Of a stretch of DNA of 64,000 nt, positions 17,497 through 26,690 are shown in pieces. The notes under the pieces were generated by a model. The model ran no database searches and was not told the origin of the DNA. It saw nothing but the letters and a program-made list of their open reading frames with translations. The translations under genes and the position numbers were made by a program. Location of the stretch: assembly GCF_007747215.1 (NCBI RefSeq), contig NZ_CP036273.1, positions 6,680,322 to 6,744,321 on the forward strand, written 5' to 3'. The DNA is from Urbifossiella limnaea. Lineage in GTDB: Bacteria > Planctomycetota > Planctomycetia > Gemmatales > Gemmataceae. The first letter of the stretch is position 1, and every line of letters starts with the position of its first letter.

Positions 17497-19761
17497 GTGC
17501 GACGCTTCGACTGGCTCCTGGTGCTCCTCTTCCCCGCGACCGCGACCGCCGCCGAGCCGAACGTCTGGGTGAAGTCCGACGCCGCCATCGAGGGTCGGCG
17601 CTGGGACGTGCCCGTCGGCTACGACGCGGCGGCGAAGCGCTTCCAGGTACTCGGCGGTCGCACGTCGTGGGGTGATTACAAGAAGGCGCGGCCGTACGAC
17701 GTGCTCTCGTTCGATCCCGCCGGGACGTGGCGCAACGAACTCCCGCCCGGCGCGGCGTGGGGGCCGGAGGTCGGCCCGGTGACGGCGCCGGCGTGGACGA
17801 GCGAGGCGTGGGGCCTCACCGACGCCGCCGGCGCGACGCGCCCGAACTGGACCGTGTACGGCACCTTCTCCCTCGGCCAGAAGTACGACTACGACCCGGA
17901 CTCGAAAGCCTTCTACTTCTACGCCGGCGGGTCCACGTTCCGCTACGACCCGGCGCGCCGCGAGTGGACCGACCGCAAACCCGCCGCACACCCGCAGGCG
18001 CTCGGCGGGATTCTCCTGTGGTCGTCGATGTGCTACGACCGCGCGGCGAAGAAGTTCGTCCTCTTCGGCGGCGGCAACGTCCCCACCGAGCGCGGCGACC
18101 CCGGCACGTGGACGTACTCGCCCGCCGACAACCGCTGGGAGCCGGTGAAGACCAACAAGCAGCCGCCGGCGCGCGCCAACTCGCGCCTCGCCTACGACCC
18201 CGTCGCCCGCAAGGTCGTGCTCTTCGGCGGCGACAAGCTGAACGAACTCGTCGCCGACACGTGGGTCTTCGACACCGCCACCGGCACCTGGGACGAGCGC
18301 CGCCCGACCGTCTCACCGACGCCCCGCGCCGGGCACGCGCTGCTGTGGCTGCCGAAGGCGCGGAAGCTGCTGCTCCTCGGCGGGTACACCTACACCTCGA
18401 CCACCGAGTACGTCGCCCCACTGTACCGCCCGCTACCGCTCGAGGCGTGGACGTTCGACGCCGCCGCCGACAGGTGGGAACTCGTCGGCCGCTGGTCGCG
18501 CCCCGCCGACGGTCCCGTCGGCCCGGCGAACGTCTTCCTCTCGGCCGCGGTCGACGAGAGCGACACCGTACTCGCGCTCGACGCGCAGAACCGCGCGTGG
18601 ACGTGCCGGATCGACGCGTCGAAGCCCGACCCGGCCGCCGCCGTGGCCTTCGGCGCGAGCTCGGGTGCGACCGTGCGCCGCACCGGCTCGCACGACCCGG
18701 CGTGGTACGTCGAGGGCGTTCCCGCCGCCGACCCGGCGGCGGTAGCGGCGGACCTCGCGGCGCTGCCGGCGAACCGCTGGGTGGCGCGCGCGACGCCGAA
18801 GCGGCCGCTCATGAACATGGACTGGGGCTCGGCGGTGTTCGACACCCGCCGCGACAAGATCGTGCGCTTCTCCGGCGGGCACTCGGCGTACAGCGGCACC
18901 GCCCCGCAGGTGTACGACGTGACGACCGACCGCTACTCGATCCCGTTCGCGCCGGAGTACCCGACCGAGTACGTGTACAGCAACGACCAGGTGAACGGCG
19001 AGTGGAGCTTCGGCCGCAACCCGTGGATGGCCGGCCACACCTACAAGTCCACCGGCTACGACCCAAACCTGCGGGCGTTCGTGTTCGCCCCGCACGACTA
19101 CACGTACTACTTCGACCCGGACGCGAAGGCGTGGTCGCGCTCGGCGGCGAAGAACCCGTACCGCCCGAACTTCTACACGGTCACCGTGTGCGCCACGCCG
19201 GCCGGCGCGGTCGTGTGGGCCGACGACCGCACGACCGGGAAGGCCGGCTTGTGGCGCCTCGACGACGCGCGCGCGTGGCAGCCGCTGCCGCTGCGCGGCG
19301 AGTTGCCGGCGAAGTCGGCGGACCGGCACGGCCTGGCGCACGACACGAAGCGCGACCGGCTGCTGTTCTTCAGCGACACCGGCCCGAAGAAGGGGAACGT
19401 CGCCGCATACGACGTCAAGACCGGCGAGGCGAAGTGGCTCGACCCGGCGGGGACAGGTCAGGCGCTCGTCCACTGCCGCGAGACGGCGTACCTGCCGGAG
19501 CTCGACTGGGTGCTGATCGGCGGCCGCGTGCGCGACGAGCCCGGCGGCTGGCGCTGGCTGGCCTACGACTGTGCGGCGAACGCCTGGGTGTCGGTCGAAC
19601 TCCCCGGCGACGACCCGGTCGGCCGGGCGGGGGCGTTCAACAACTCGATGGGCCTGATGTACGACCCGGCGCGGAAGCTCGTGTGGGCGGTCGGCCAGCA
19701 CAGCCACGTCCACGCGCTGCGCCTCGACCGCGCGACGGCGCGCGTGACGCCGCTGCGGTGA
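17497..19761 (+). CDS. Secreted kelch-repeat beta-propeller protein
   Basis: 754 residues. GTG start at 17497 with GGAGG at 17486-17490; signal peptide 'RFDWLLVLLFPATATAAE'. Repeated kelch blades show hydrophobic-GG pairs followed by a tyrosine/tryptophan: 'KKFVLFGGGNVP', 'RKVVLFGGDKLNELVADTW', 'RKLLLLGGYTYTS', and a second set in the C-terminal half ('DKIVRFSGGHSAYSG', 'LDWVLIGGRVRDEPGG'). This suggests one or two galactose-oxidase-like propellers without a visible catalytic copper site. Role is unknown; exported binding or scaffold protein is the best guess. Followed by a hairpin at 19807. Confidence 0.8.
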   Translation: MRRFDWLLVLLFPATATAAEPNVWVKSDAAIEGRRWDVPVGYDAAAKRFQVLGGRTSWGDYKKARPYDVLSFDPAGTWRNELPPGAAWGPEVGPVTAPAWTSEAWGLTDAAGATRPNWTVYGTFSLGQKYDYDPDSKAFYFYAGGSTFRYDPARREWTDRKPAAHPQALGGILLWSSMCYDRAAKKFVLFGGGNVPTERGDPGTWTYSPADNRWEPVKTNKQPPARANSRLAYDPVARKVVLFGGDKLNELVADTWVFDTATGTWDERRPTVSPTPRAGHALLWLPKARKLLLLGGYTYTSTTEYVAPLYRPLPLEAWTFDAAADRWELVGRWSRPADGPVGPANVFLSAAVDESDTVLALDAQNRAWTCRIDASKPDPAAAVAFGASSGATVRRTGSHDPAWYVEGVPAADPAAVAADLAALPANRWVARATPKRPLMNMDWGSAVFDTRRDKIVRFSGGHSAYSGTAPQVYDVTTDRYSIPFAPEYPTEYVYSNDQVNGEWSFGRNPWMAGHTYKSTGYDPNLRAFVFAPHDYTYYFDPDAKAWSRSAAKNPYRPNFYTVTVCATPAGAVVWADDRTTGKAGLWRLDDARAWQPLPLRGELPAKSADRHGLAHDTKRDRLLFFSDTGPKKGNVAAYDVKTGEAKWLDPAGTGQALVHCRETAYLPELDWVLIGGRVRDEPGGWRWLAYDCAANAWVSVELPGDDPVGRAGAFNNSMGLMYDPARKLVWAVGQHSHVHALRLDRATARVTPLR

Positions 19762-19806
19762 CCTCGAGCGTCATGCGGCGCTACTACGGCGTCAAAACTA
19801 CCGGAA

Positions 19807-19825
19807 GTTACGGTAGCGCCGTAAC
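19807..19825. terminator. Small perfect hairpin after the kelch gene
   Basis: GTTACGG (19807-19813) and CCGTAAC (19819-19825) form a 7-bp stem with loop TAGCG. An overlapping pair GGCGCTAC (19777-19784) and GTAGCGCC (19813-19820) offers an alternative longer-range fold. No T-run follows, so a terminator role is only suggested by its position between two same-direction genes. Confidence 0.3.
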
Positions 19826-19936
19826 GCGCCTGGGGGTGTCGCCTCAGGGCTTCCCGGCGGGCGGTTCGTCCCCTCCCTCGGTGTACGCCGTTGGTGTACG
19901 ATTACCGACGGCCCCCTCGAGCGTTCGGGAGGATTC

Positions 19937-21322
19937 TTGATCTCCCTCATCACCCGCGGTGATTCGAGCCGGCGTGAATTCCTCACGGCCGGGGGGCTGA
20001 CGGCACTCGGGCTGACCGCCGGCGACCTGACCCGCCTTCGCGCGGCCGCGCCCGCCGAGCGGCCCCGCGCCACCTCGTGCGTGTTCCTGTTTCTGTTCGG
20101 CGGGCCGAGCCAGATCGACCTGTGGGACATGAAGCCGGGTGCGCCGGACACCGTCCGGGGCGAGTTCACCCCGACCCGTACGGCGGTGCCCGGCGTACAC
20201 GTGTGCGAGCACCTGCCGGGACTGGGGCGGGTGCTCGACAGGGTGTGCCTCGTCCGGTCGATGACTCACCGCATGAACGTCCACGGCCCGGCGTGCAGCG
20301 AGGTGTTCAGCGGCCGCCCGTACTTCACGGCCCCGGTCACCGACCAGGCGAGCCGGGAGGATTGGCCCGCTCTCTCGGCGATGGTCACCCGGTACGGCCG
20401 AGAGGGCGGCGCCGTCCCGCGGTCGGTGGTCCTGCCGTGGTACCTCCAGTTCCCCGGTCAGCCGAAGCGGATCGCGGGCCAGACCGGCGGCCGAATGGGC
20501 GAGCGCCACAACGCCTTCCTGGTGGACGGCGACCTGGGCCGCGCCGACTTCGCGATCGACGGGCTCGACCTCCCGGAGAGTGTGTCGGGCGGCCGACTCC
20601 GGGACCGGCGGGCGCTCCTGGACCGGCTGGAACGCGGCTCGGCCGTCCGGCCGCCGTCGGAAGGGTTTGACGGCGACCGGCGGGCGGTGTTCGACCTTCT
20701 CGGGAACCGCGCCGGCGCCGCGTTCGACCTCGGTCGCGAACCCGCCCGCGTCCGCGAAGCGTACGGGCGCACGACGGTCGGGCAGAGCCTACTCCTCGCA
20801 CGGCGGCTGGTCGAGGCGGGGGTGTCGCTCGTCACCGTGAACTGGCAGGACGAGACGAAGGTCGACGGCACGAACACCTGTTGGGACACGCACCAGGACA
20901 ACTTCGCCAAGCTGAAAACGCTGCTGTGCCCGACCTTCGACCGGGCGTTCCCGGCGTTCGTCGAAGACCTGCACGCCCGCGGGCTGCTCGAAACCACGCT
21001 GGTCGTGGCGGTGGGCGAGTTCGGCCGCACCCCGAAGCTCGGCCAGTTCACCCAGAGCAGCAACACCCGCGCAAGCGGGCGGGACCACTGGCCGCACGCG
21101 TTCACCGCCCTCCTGGCGGGCGGCGGGGTCGCCGGCGGGCGGGTTCACGGGGCGACGACGCGCGACGCCGGGTACGTGGCCGACGCGCCCGTCACCCCGG
21201 CCGACCTCGCGGCAACGATCCTTCGTCACCTCGGCATCGACCCGGCCCGGCGGTACGAAGACGAGTTCCAGCGGCTGCACCACCGCCTGAGCGATGGCGA
21301 CCCGATCGGCGGGCTGGGGTAG
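19937..21322 (+). CDS. DUF1501 protein, Tat-exported
   Basis: 461 residues. The start is TTG 19937, supported by GGGAGGA at 19927-19933. Twin-arginine signal 'SRREFLTAGGLTALGLTAG'. DUF1501 marks: 'FLFLFGGPSQIDLWDMKPGA', 'NTCWDTHQDNFAKLKTLL' and 'VVAVGEFGRTPKLGQF', 'GRDHWPHAFTALLAGGGVAG', ending 'HLGIDPARRYEDEFQRLHHR'. Here it is not next to a DUF1549/DUF1553 gene; a PQQ-like propeller faces it 28 bases downstream. Reaction unknown. Confidence 0.85.
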   Translation: MISLITRGDSSRREFLTAGGLTALGLTAGDLTRLRAAAPAERPRATSCVFLFLFGGPSQIDLWDMKPGAPDTVRGEFTPTRTAVPGVHVCEHLPGLGRVLDRVCLVRSMTHRMNVHGPACSEVFSGRPYFTAPVTDQASREDWPALSAMVTRYGREGGAVPRSVVLPWYLQFPGQPKRIAGQTGGRMGERHNAFLVDGDLGRADFAIDGLDLPESVSGGRLRDRRALLDRLERGSAVRPPSEGFDGDRRAVFDLLGNRAGAAFDLGREPARVREAYGRTTVGQSLLLARRLVEAGVSLVTVNWQDETKVDGTNTCWDTHQDNFAKLKTLLCPTFDRAFPAFVEDLHARGLLETTLVVAVGEFGRTPKLGQFTQSSNTRASGRDHWPHAFTALLAGGGVAGGRVHGATTRDAGYVADAPVTPADLAATILRHLGIDPARRYEDEFQRLHHRLSDGDPIGGLG

Positions 21323-21350
21323 GCGGCACGGCCCAGAGAGGAGGCCGGGG

Positions 21351-22625
21351 TCACCGCGACTTCGCCCCGATCAACCGGTAAAGGGCCGCGTCGGTGCGGA
21401 CGATCAGACTGTCCCCGACCCCCGCCGGGGTGGCGTGAATCCGCCCGGCGAGTTGGTTCCGGCCGAGCTCGACGTACTCGTCCGCGGCCCTGAAGATCAC
21501 GGCCTTCCCGTCGTCGGCGAACGCGTAAACCGAGTCCCCCCGGGCGAGCGGCGACGCGGTGTAACTGCCGGGCAGCCGTTCGGTCCACTTCGGGGTTCCC
21601 GTCCGGGCGTCCAGGCAGGTCGCCACTCCCTGGTCCGACACCATGACCAGGCGATCCACCACCACGATCGGGGACGGGACGTTCGGCACGCCCTTCTTGT
21701 ACCGCCACGCGACGTGGGTGTCGGTCACGTCCCCCCGGCCGTCCGGGCGTATGGCGGTCAACTCGTGGGAGAAGTACCCGCTCGACACGTACACCAGCCC
21801 GTGCGCGAACACCGGCCGGGGGACGTTCGAGAAGCCGGTGTAGGCGACCCGCCAGAGCTCCGCGCCGGTGTCCGGGTCGTAGGAGTAGACGCAGTGGGCG
21901 CCCGGGATGACCACCTGGTCCCGCCCGCCGACGGTGATGACCAGCGGGGTCGAGAACGCTCGCCGCTCGTTGGGCGCGCGTTTCGCGGCCGCCGGGCGGT
22001 CGGTCTTCCAGGCCACGGCTCCGGTGGCCGCGTCCAAGGCGACGACGAACTGGGCGTCCGCCCCGTCGCACGGCAGGATGACCCGGTCCTTGTACGGGAC
22101 CGGGGAACTCCCCGGGCCGGTCTCGTAGTTCACCTTGAACGCGGCGGTCCGCCAGACCACCTTGCCCGTGGCTGCGTCCACGCACCCGACCCCGTCGCTC
22201 CCGAAGGAGGCGATCACCCGGCCGCCGACGACGGCCGGGGTCGGGGACGCCGGCGTGTTCCGGGCGTGGAGCGGAACCAACTCGGCGACCGCGAACACCT
22301 CGACGTCGTGCCGGACCGCGCCGGATTGGAGATCCAATCCCACCACGCGTAGGCTGTGCCCCCCGCCGGCGGCGGGAACGGCGGTGGTCACCCACACCTT
22401 CCCGCCGGCGATCACGGGCGACGACCACCCCTTGCCCGCGAGTGGGGTCTTCCAGGCGACGTTCTTTCCCTCGCTCCACTCGTGCGGGACGGCCCCGGCG
22501 ACGTGCCCCTGCCCGTCCGGCCCCCGGAACTGCGGCCACGGTGACCGGTCTTGGCCCGGCCCGGCGGACGCAACCACGCCGGCGGCCACCGCCGCCCCGA
22601 CGAGCGGTATCAGATACGACCTCAT
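21351..22625 (-). CDS. PQQ-binding-like beta-propeller protein, secreted
   Basis: 424 residues from ATG 22625, which begins a signal peptide ('MRSYLIPLVGAAVAAGVVASA'). The mature N-terminus has the planctomycete hallmark 'WPQFRGPDGQG' followed by PQQ-like repeats with tryptophan-docking motifs ('VAWKTPLAGKGWSSPVI', 'AATGKVVWRTAAF', 'DAATGAVAWKTDRP', 'DARTGTPKWTERLPG'). No dehydrogenase active-site set was recognised, so it is called PQQ-like only. It converges with the DUF1501 gene. Confidence 0.85.
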   Translation of the reverse strand: MRSYLIPLVGAAVAAGVVASAGPGQDRSPWPQFRGPDGQGHVAGAVPHEWSEGKNVAWKTPLAGKGWSSPVIAGGKVWVTTAVPAAGGGHSLRVVGLDLQSGAVRHDVEVFAVAELVPLHARNTPASPTPAVVGGRVIASFGSDGVGCVDAATGKVVWRTAAFKVNYETGPGSSPVPYKDRVILPCDGADAQFVVALDAATGAVAWKTDRPAAAKRAPNERRAFSTPLVITVGGRDQVVIPGAHCVYSYDPDTGAELWRVAYTGFSNVPRPVFAHGLVYVSSGYFSHELTAIRPDGRGDVTDTHVAWRYKKGVPNVPSPIVVVDRLVMVSDQGVATCLDARTGTPKWTERLPGSYTASPLARGDSVYAFADDGKAVIFRAADEYVELGRNQLAGRIHATPAGVGDSLIVRTDAALYRLIGAKSR

Positions 22626-23077
22626 CGCGGGCCTTTCCGACGGGCGCCGGCTCGGGGGAACGAAACGCGGGTTCCGATGGCAGGATTTGAACTGTCCCAC
22701 GTCGCGCGGTTACCGTCAAGCCGCATCCCGACTGGAGTTCACCCACTGTCGGTGGGCAACGTGGGGTGTGGGTGAAGCCGTGCACGGAGCAGGGTGGCGA
22801 CCCAGTTGAACCGGTAGGTCACCGGCTTCCGCAACCGCCACGGGTGGTTCATCCGGACGGCTCGGAACCGGTCGAACGACGCCTCACCCCACAGATTCAG
22901 CCACCAGAACGCCCACGCCACCAGCCACAGCAACCGCCGGTCTGGTTAGCGTGGCTGGCCATGGGGGCGGTCGTCGCCGCGCTGCGGGCGTGGGCGGTCG
23001 TCGAGGCCATGAATGTGATGGGGCCAGAGACAGTGGACTTCGCCGTGGCGCTCGTCATGACCGCCATTTTCGCGTCG
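22626..23077. other. Gene-poor stretch with possible membrane-protein fragment
   Basis: No intact gene is supported. On the plus strand from ATG 22961 a hydrophobic stretch ('AVVEAMNVMGPETVDFAVAL', then 'VMTAIFASVH') could be a piece of a membrane protein that stops where the RibD-like fragment begins. On the minus strand, ATG 22933 starts a 64-residue frame with a hydrophobic start ('MLWLVAWAFWWLNLWG'); neither was recognised. Confidence 0.3.
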
Positions 23078-23431
23078 GTCCATCTCCAGCGGCTTGCGCG
23101 GGTGGTGGGTGAGCACGAACGCTGTGCAGCGGTACGGCGGGGTGTCGCCCCCCTTCAATGATTCGTCCTGCCACGCACCGCGGACCGGGCCGAACATGTT
23201 CCGCCCCAGCAGCCACGCCCCGACGTTGTCGAAGCCCCTGGCGACCAACCGGTCATGCACGCCGGTGTCACCCCCGTCCTGGCGGAACATTTGCCGGAAC
23301 GAACGGGTGGTAAACGCCCACCCGTGGAGGGCCGTGCCACCCACCCCGAGCGGGTTCTCCAGGCTCAGGTTGGCCCTCGCGCCGAACCCGTCAACCGAGA
23401 TGGTGAAGCTCTCGACCCGCACACGCGACAT
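23078..23431 (-). pseudogene. Truncated RibD/dihydrofolate-reductase-like gene (5' part)
   Basis: ATG 23431 is preceded by GGGAGGG, and the protein opens with 'MSRVRVESFTISVDGFGA', then 'ENPLGVGGTALHGWAF', 'RGFDNVGAWLLGRNMFGPVRG' and 'YRCTAFVLTHHPRKPLEMD', the N-terminal two thirds of the RibD_C/DHFR-like family found widely in bacteria. The C-terminal third (VGGGxxxxxxLxxGLIDE and so on) is absent; after 'EMD' the sequence is unrelated and the frame runs on to 22946. The nucleotide-binding fold is incomplete, so the product is probably inactive. Confidence 0.65.
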
Positions 23432-23482
23432 GGGATCGACCCTCCCTGCAACTCGGCTCAGTCCGACGGGAGCATCCGGGGG

Positions 23483-23623
23483 TTACCCCAGGTCGTGGGC
23501 AACGACGACGATGTCGTTGGGCTTGCGTGCGGGTTGGGCCGCGGCGGCCTCGGCGGTCGTGGCAACGAGCGCGAGTGGGAGGAGATTACGGACCACGTGC
23601 GGGCTCCGGAAAGTGCGGTTGAT
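23483..23623 (-). pseudogene. Sulfatase N-terminal remnant
   Basis: About 46 codons on the minus strand with a signal-peptide-like stretch ('VVRNLLPLALVATTAEAAAA') followed by 'RKPNDIVVVAHDLG' and a stop (TAA 23483-23485). This resembles the beginning of a sulfatase (RPNIVVVxADDLG), where the aspartates bind the metal. No start codon is in the right place and nothing of the rest of a sulfatase follows. The rest of 23432-23855 shows no other feature. Confidence 0.35.
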
Positions 23624-23855
23624 GTGCGCCGGAACCGCGCGCACCGCCAGCGCGCAATCCCTCACGACACGAAGCCTACCCCGTCGCCGCCGTGTGCGGC
23701 CGAGACAACAGGAGTAGTTAGCCGTTGACCGAAACCGCGGACCGGTGCACACTGAAACTCGTACCGCCAGCCGCCGATTTCGGGAGCGATGTGCGGGCCG
23801 CCCGCCCCCTTCCCCGACTCGTCCACAGCGCCCCCTGGCCGGACACGTGGTTGCC

Positions 23856-25406
23856 ATGCGACGACTCATCCCCTCCGGAATCGCCCTGGCCCTCGTGGCG
23901 GTGGTCGCGCCGGCCGCCGCCGCCGACCCGGACCCGACGACGGTCACCCGGCTGATCGACGGCGCGGTGACGAAGCGGCTCGGCGCCGAAAAGCTGACCG
24001 CCTCGCCGGCCGCGTCCGACGCCGAGTTCCTGCGGCGCGTGTCGCTCGACATCGCGGGCACGATCCCGTCCCCGGACCGCGTCGCGGCCTTCCTCGCCAG
24101 CCCCGACCCCGACAAGCGCCGCAAACTCATCGACGAGCTGCTCGACTCGCCCGGCTACGCCCGCCGGATGACCGACATCTGGTCGGGGCTGCTCATCCCG
24201 AACACGGCCGCCGCCGCCCGGCAGAAGCACGACCCGATGGCGACGTGGCTGCAGACCCGGTTCGCGGCGAACGTGCGGCTCGACGCGCTCGCCCGCGGCG
24301 TGCTCACCGCCGGCGGCTTGCAAGACGAGAACGGGGCCGTCACCTTCTACCTCACGCACGAGTCGGTGGACGAGATCACCGACCGCGTCAGCCGCGTGTT
24401 CCTCGGCGTGCAGATCCAGTGCGCCCAGTGCCACAAGCACCCGTTCGGCGACTGGACCCAGGCCGAGTACTGGGGCATGGCCGCGTTCTTCACGAAGGTC
24501 AAGTCGGTCTACGTGCGGGAGGGGGCCGTCCAGAAGTACGGCGCCCGCGAGGAAGTGACCGCGACGAAGGCGAAGGCGTTGCTCATGGTCCCGCCGTCGG
24601 CGAAGGCGGCCGCGCCGACGTTCCTCCGCGGGGCGAAGGCGGCCGTGCCGGCCGACGGGCCGTACCTGCCGGCCCTGGCGGACTGGGTCGCGTCGCCGGA
24701 CAACCCGTACTTCGCCCGCGCCGGTGTGAACCGCGTGTGGTACCAGTTCTTCGGCCGCGGGCTCGTCACCCCGGTCGACGACATGACCGACGACAACGCG
24801 CCGTCGCACCCCGAGTTGCTGGCCGCGCTCGCGAAGGAGTTCGCGGGCAGCGGGTTCGACCTGAAGCACCTCGTCCGCGGCATTTGCAACAGCGCGACGT
24901 ACCAGCGTACGAGTAAGCCCGCGGCGGGGAACGCGGCCGACATGACGCTCTACAGCCACGCCGCCGTCCGCGTGATGACGCCGTTCCAGCTCAACGACTC
25001 GCTGGAGTCGGTGTTCGCACTCGCCGACAACGAGAAGACGCCCCCCCCGACCGACGCGACGCGGAAGACGAAGGCCGGCGAGCGCGGCCGGTTCGTGGCG
25101 TTCTTCCGCGGCGAGGACGACCCCGACCCGACCGAGTTCCAGGCCGGCATCCCGCAGGCGCTCTACCTGATGAACTCCGGCCACCACTACCGGATCGCGA
25201 AGGCCGCGAACGAGGTCGTGGCGCGACTGAAGACATCGGAGGCGGTTGTCGAGCGGCTGTTCCTGGCGACGCTCTCGCGCCCGCCGACCGCGGCTGAGAT
25301 GGGCGCGATGACCTCGCACGTCGCCCGCGCGACCGACAAGCGCACGGCGTACCACGACATCCTCTGGGCGCTCGTCAACAGCACCGAGTTCATCAGCAAT
25401 CACTGA
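23856..25406 (+). CDS. DUF1549/DUF1553 protein, secreted
   Basis: 516 residues from ATG 23856, chosen because it starts a signal peptide ('MRRLIPSGIALALVAVVAPAAAA'). DUF1549 follows at 'DAEFLRRVSLDIAGTIPSP', with the CxxCH box 'QIQCAQCHKHPFGDWTQAEY', then DUF1553 at 'ARAGVNRVWYQFFGRGLVTP' to the end 'LWALVNSTEFISNH'. Shorter than the 1007-residue relative at 555-3578 because it lacks the Ig-like and N-terminal cytochrome parts. It is 14 bases upstream of a DUF1501 gene, so the two are probably co-transcribed and act together outside the cytoplasm. Confidence 0.9.
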   Translation: MRRLIPSGIALALVAVVAPAAAADPDPTTVTRLIDGAVTKRLGAEKLTASPAASDAEFLRRVSLDIAGTIPSPDRVAAFLASPDPDKRRKLIDELLDSPGYARRMTDIWSGLLIPNTAAAARQKHDPMATWLQTRFAANVRLDALARGVLTAGGLQDENGAVTFYLTHESVDEITDRVSRVFLGVQIQCAQCHKHPFGDWTQAEYWGMAAFFTKVKSVYVREGAVQKYGAREEVTATKAKALLMVPPSAKAAAPTFLRGAKAAVPADGPYLPALADWVASPDNPYFARAGVNRVWYQFFGRGLVTPVDDMTDDNAPSHPELLAALAKEFAGSGFDLKHLVRGICNSATYQRTSKPAAGNAADMTLYSHAAVRVMTPFQLNDSLESVFALADNEKTPPPTDATRKTKAGERGRFVAFFRGEDDPDPTEFQAGIPQALYLMNSGHHYRIAKAANEVVARLKTSEAVVERLFLATLSRPPTAAEMGAMTSHVARATDKRTAYHDILWALVNSTEFISNH

Positions 25407-25420
25407 TCTCCGAGGCTACG

Positions 25421-26683
25421 ATGCCGTCATTCCGCACTCCCGTGAGCCGTCGCGCCGCGCTGCGCCTCGCGCTCGCCGGCGGGTCGCTCACGGGCTGGCT
25501 GCCGGTGCTCGCGGCGCGGCCGGCGGCGGCGACCGCCCGCGCCCGGGCGTGCATCGTCCTGTGGATGGACGGCGGGCCGCCGCACACCGACACGTTCGAC
25601 ATGAAGCCGGACGTGGCGGAGTGCGGCGTCTACAAGGACATCCCGACCGCCGTCCCCGGCATCCGCGTCAGCGAACTGCTGCCGAAGTTCGCGGGGCAGA
25701 TGACCCACGCCGCGGTCGTCCGCGGGATGAGCACGGTCGAGAACGAGCACCTCCGCGCCCGCGTCCACCTGCGGACCGGGTACCGGTCGGGCCAGGGCGG
25801 GCTCACGTACCCGAGCCTCGGGTCGATCGCGTCCGAGTCGATCGGCGAGCCGGACTTCCCGGTCCCGAGCTACGTCGCGGTCGCCGACGTGCGCGACCGG
25901 AGCCACGGCCCCGGGTTCCTCGGCCCGCGGCACCAGCCGCTGTTCGTCCAGGATCCGAAGCGCGGGGTCGAGAACCTGCGGGCGATGGTGCCGCCGCCGG
26001 CCGTGGACGGGCGGCTCGGCCTGCTCGACGAACTCGAGCGCGGGTTCGCCGGCGAGTACCAGGTACCGTTGAGTCATACGCACCGCAGCGTCTACGAGCG
26101 TGCCGTCCGGCTGATGCGGACCGAGAAGGCGCGGGCGTTCGACCTCACGCTGGAACCGCTCAAGACCCGGGCAGCGTACGGCGAGAGTTCGTTCGGCCAG
26201 GGGTGCCTCCTCGCGCGGCGGCTGGTGGAGACCGGCGTGAAGTACGTCGAGGTCGGGCTCGGCGGGTGGGACACGCACTTCGAGAATAACGAGGCCGTGA
26301 AGCGCCTGTGCGGTACGCTTGACCAGTCGATGACGACCCTCGTTACCGACCTGAAACTCCGCGGGATGCTCGACAGCACGCTGGTGATCTGGATGGGCGA
26401 ATTCGGCCGCACGCCGACGTTCAAGGGGAAGGGCCGCGACCACTACGCGCGGGCGTGGTCCACGGTGTTCATGGGCGGCGGGGTGAGGGGCGGGCGCGTG
26501 ATCGGCCGGACCGACGCGTCCGGGGCGACGGTCGCCGACCGGCCGGTGAGCGCCGCCGACTTCTTCGCCACCGTCTGCGAGTTGCTCGGCATCGACTACG
26601 AGACCGATCGCGACACCCCCGGCGGCCGCCCGCTCCCGCGGGTGGAGAAGAGCGGGAAGCCGGTCCGGGAACTGTGGACGTGA
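25421..26683 (+). CDS. DUF1501 protein, Tat-exported
   Basis: 420 residues. N-terminal twin-arginine-like signal 'SRRAALRLALAGGSLTGWLP'. Conserved boxes: 'CIVLWMDGGPPHTDTFDMKP', 'VEVGLGGWDTHFENNEAVK', 'LVIWMGEFGRTPTFKGKGRDH' and 'RGGRVIGRTDASGATV', ending with 'ELLGIDYETDRDTPGGRP'. Partner of the preceding DUF1549/DUF1553 gene (14-base gap). It converges with the sulfatase gene, whose stop lies 7 bases away. Confidence 0.9.
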   Translation: MPSFRTPVSRRAALRLALAGGSLTGWLPVLAARPAAATARARACIVLWMDGGPPHTDTFDMKPDVAECGVYKDIPTAVPGIRVSELLPKFAGQMTHAAVVRGMSTVENEHLRARVHLRTGYRSGQGGLTYPSLGSIASESIGEPDFPVPSYVAVADVRDRSHGPGFLGPRHQPLFVQDPKRGVENLRAMVPPPAVDGRLGLLDELERGFAGEYQVPLSHTHRSVYERAVRLMRTEKARAFDLTLEPLKTRAAYGESSFGQGCLLARRLVETGVKYVEVGLGGWDTHFENNEAVKRLCGTLDQSMTTLVTDLKLRGMLDSTLVIWMGEFGRTPTFKGKGRDHYARAWSTVFMGGGVRGGRVIGRTDASGATVADRPVSAADFFATVCELLGIDYETDRDTPGGRPLPRVEKSGKPVRELWT

Positions 26684-26690
26684 GACCCCG

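Noticed and set aside
22665-22740. Possible tRNA on the minus strand (TTCAAAT T-loop near 22687)
   Set aside because: The T-stem does not pair and no matching acceptor strand is found; only the loop resembles a tRNA.
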